From contig JACCSI010000543.1 of the NCBI GenBank assembly GCA_013813075.1, positions 1 to 7,780 of the forward strand: 7,780 bases of DNA. Reading direction: 5' to 3'. The position numbers were made by a program, and so were the translations under genes. Source of the DNA: Acidobacteriota bacterium. GTDB taxonomy: Bacteria; Acidobacteriota; Vicinamibacteria; Vicinamibacterales; UBA2999. The notes below the pieces were generated by a model, which saw only the letters and a program-made list of their open reading frames with translations, was not told the DNA's origin and made no database searches. This document shows, piece by piece, positions 6,704-7,780 of this stretch; the first letter of the stretch is position 1; every line of letters starts with the position of its first letter.

Positions 6704-7779
6704 TTCGTCTCGCCACCGCCGCTCTCTTTCTCGTCGTTTGGACGTCCCCCGCTGCCGCACAGACGGCCCCTCATGTGCACATGCTGGCGACAGGGGGCAC
6801 CATTTCCAACCGCGACGGGGGCCGGCTCACGGCTGAAGAACTCGCCACGTCGATGCCCGGCCTCGAGCGCCACGCCCGCCTGACCTACGAACAATTTGCC
6901 AATGTCGCCAGTAGTCAACTGACGCTGGCGCAGTGGCTTGGCCTGGCCAGGCGCGTCAACGAGCTGTTTTCCACCGACAACGAACTGGCTGGCATTGTCG
7001 TGACCAGCGGCACCGACACGCTCGAGGAGACCGCGTTCTTTCTTCATCTCACCGTCAAAGATTCGCGCCCAGTCGTGGTCGTCGGCTCGATGCGCAACCC
7101 GAGCACGCTTGGCTACGAAGGCGCCGCGAATCTTCTGCAAGGGATCCGCGTCGCCGCCGCTCCGGTGTCGCGCGATAAAGGTGTGCTGGTGGTGCTGAAC
7201 GACGAAATCAACTCAGCCCGCGAGGTCACCAAGACCGACGGGCTCCGCCTGCAGACATTCAGCAGCCGCGACTTCGGTCAGCTTGGCGTGGTCGACAGCG
7301 ACCGTGTTGTTTTTTACCGACAGCTGGTGCAACGTCACACGTCGCGGAGTGAGTTTGACGTGGCCAACCTCCAGGAATTGCCCCGCGTGGACGTCGTCAT
7401 GGTCTACCAGGGCGCGCCTGGCGATGTCATCAAGGCAGCGGTCGACGCCGGTGCGAAAGGTCTCGTGATGGCCACGGCCGGAGCCGGCGCGACCAGCGGT
7501 ACGCAGGGAGAAGGCTTGGACTACGCCGCCGAGAAAGGCGTGTTTGTCGCCACCAGCACGCGCACCGGGTCAGGTCGTATCGCCGCACCACGCCCGCCCG
7601 CGGCCGGCGTGACGCCGGCAACGGTCTTGCCACAACCGAGTCCGGCGCAGCTCAAACGACGTCAATTTACGGTGGCCGCAGAAGATCACGCGCCGCTCAA
7701 AGCCCGCATCTTATTGATGCTCGCGCTTGCAACGACGACTGATCGCGCCGCGATTCAGCGAATGTTCACCGAGTACTAG
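6700..7779 (+). CDS. Secreted type II L-asparaginase family protein
   Basis: Hydrolyses L-asparagine to aspartate and ammonia, probably in the periplasm; glutamine use is possible. 359 aa with a signal peptide (1-20, hydrophobic core, 'AAA' before Q21). Compared with E. coli AnsB: 'LATGGTIS' supplies the nucleophile T34 (T12); 'NVASSQ' (68-73) fits the substrate-binding serine region (S58); 'TSGTDTLEET' supplies T105 and D106 (T89, D90); 'REVTKT' supplies K178 (K162). The C-terminal helix pattern 'KARILLMLAL' to 'IQRMFTEY' matches the family end, so the protein is complete. Oddities: the flexible-loop position of Tyr25 falls in 'GGRLTAEEL' with no tyrosine, and residues 294-322 form a Pro/Ala-rich loop where the partner-subunit glutamate (E283) region normally lies, with no obvious equivalent glutamate. 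It overlaps the small upstream gene by 4 bp (ATGA) with no ribosome binding site of its own. Family is firm; substrate preference is open. Confidence 0.93.
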   Translation: MIRLATAALFLVVWTSPAAAQTAPHVHMLATGGTISNRDGGRLTAEELATSMPGLERHARLTYEQFANVASSQLTLAQWLGLARRVNELFSTDNELAGIVVTSGTDTLEETAFFLHLTVKDSRPVVVVGSMRNPSTLGYEGAANLLQGIRVAAAPVSRDKGVLVVLNDEINSAREVTKTDGLRLQTFSSRDFGQLGVVDSDRVVFYRQLVQRHTSRSEFDVANLQELPRVDVVMVYQGAPGDVIKAAVDAGAKGLVMATAGAGATSGTQGEGLDYAAEKGVFVATSTRTGSGRIAAPRPPAAGVTPATVLPQPSPAQLKRRQFTVAAEDHAPLKARILLMLALATTTDRAAIQRMFTEY

Positions 7780-7780
7780 G

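Overview
The window reads as GC-rich bacterial chromosome with two gene groups facing away from each other across a 215-bp gap. Its protein families and style (a fused-looking secreted helical protein, an AddAB pair, a secreted type II asparaginase) remind me of Acidobacteriota such as Vicinamibacterales. That placement is an impression from memory, not a database result. I see no phage, transposon, CRISPR array, tRNA or rRNA.

Left two thirds, minus strand (6224 down to 1): three overlapping genes form one apparent operon. In order of transcription they are: an uncharacterised, apparently exported, mostly helical protein (466 aa); an AddB-type protein (1026 aa) with a complete PD-(D/E)XK nuclease and a four-cysteine Fe-S signature; and the first 585 codons of an AddA-type UvrD-family helicase, which runs off the left edge. 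The overlaps are 4 bp (GTGA) and 11 bp. AddA and AddB together would form the helicase-nuclease that resects double-strand breaks for RecA. The job of the exported first gene in this operon is unknown.

The addA gene is abnormal at the window edge. After helicase motif IV the reading frame does not continue into the expected 2B/motif V region. It returns in frame to a second, diverged copy of the segment that precedes the Walker B box (the 'HGVLDFSDVL' stretch, 36 residues, 29 identical). This is either a real internal duplication or an assembly chimera.

Middle (6225-6439): the divergent gap holds a 44-bp array of four 11-bp units resembling DnaA boxes, followed by an A-rich tract. Near the right-hand gene there is a 14-bp perfect palindrome.

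Right part, plus strand (6440-7779): a small protein with a HicB-antitoxin-like fold pattern overlaps, by the ATGA arrangement, a secreted type II L-asparaginase. The asparaginase keeps the main Thr and Thr-Asp-Lys catalytic residues but has a proline-rich loop in the C-terminal domain and lacks the usual flexible-loop tyrosine.

Most of the DNA is accounted for by these five genes. The points most worth a second look are the addA duplication, the 11-bp array and the small gene coupled to the asparaginase.
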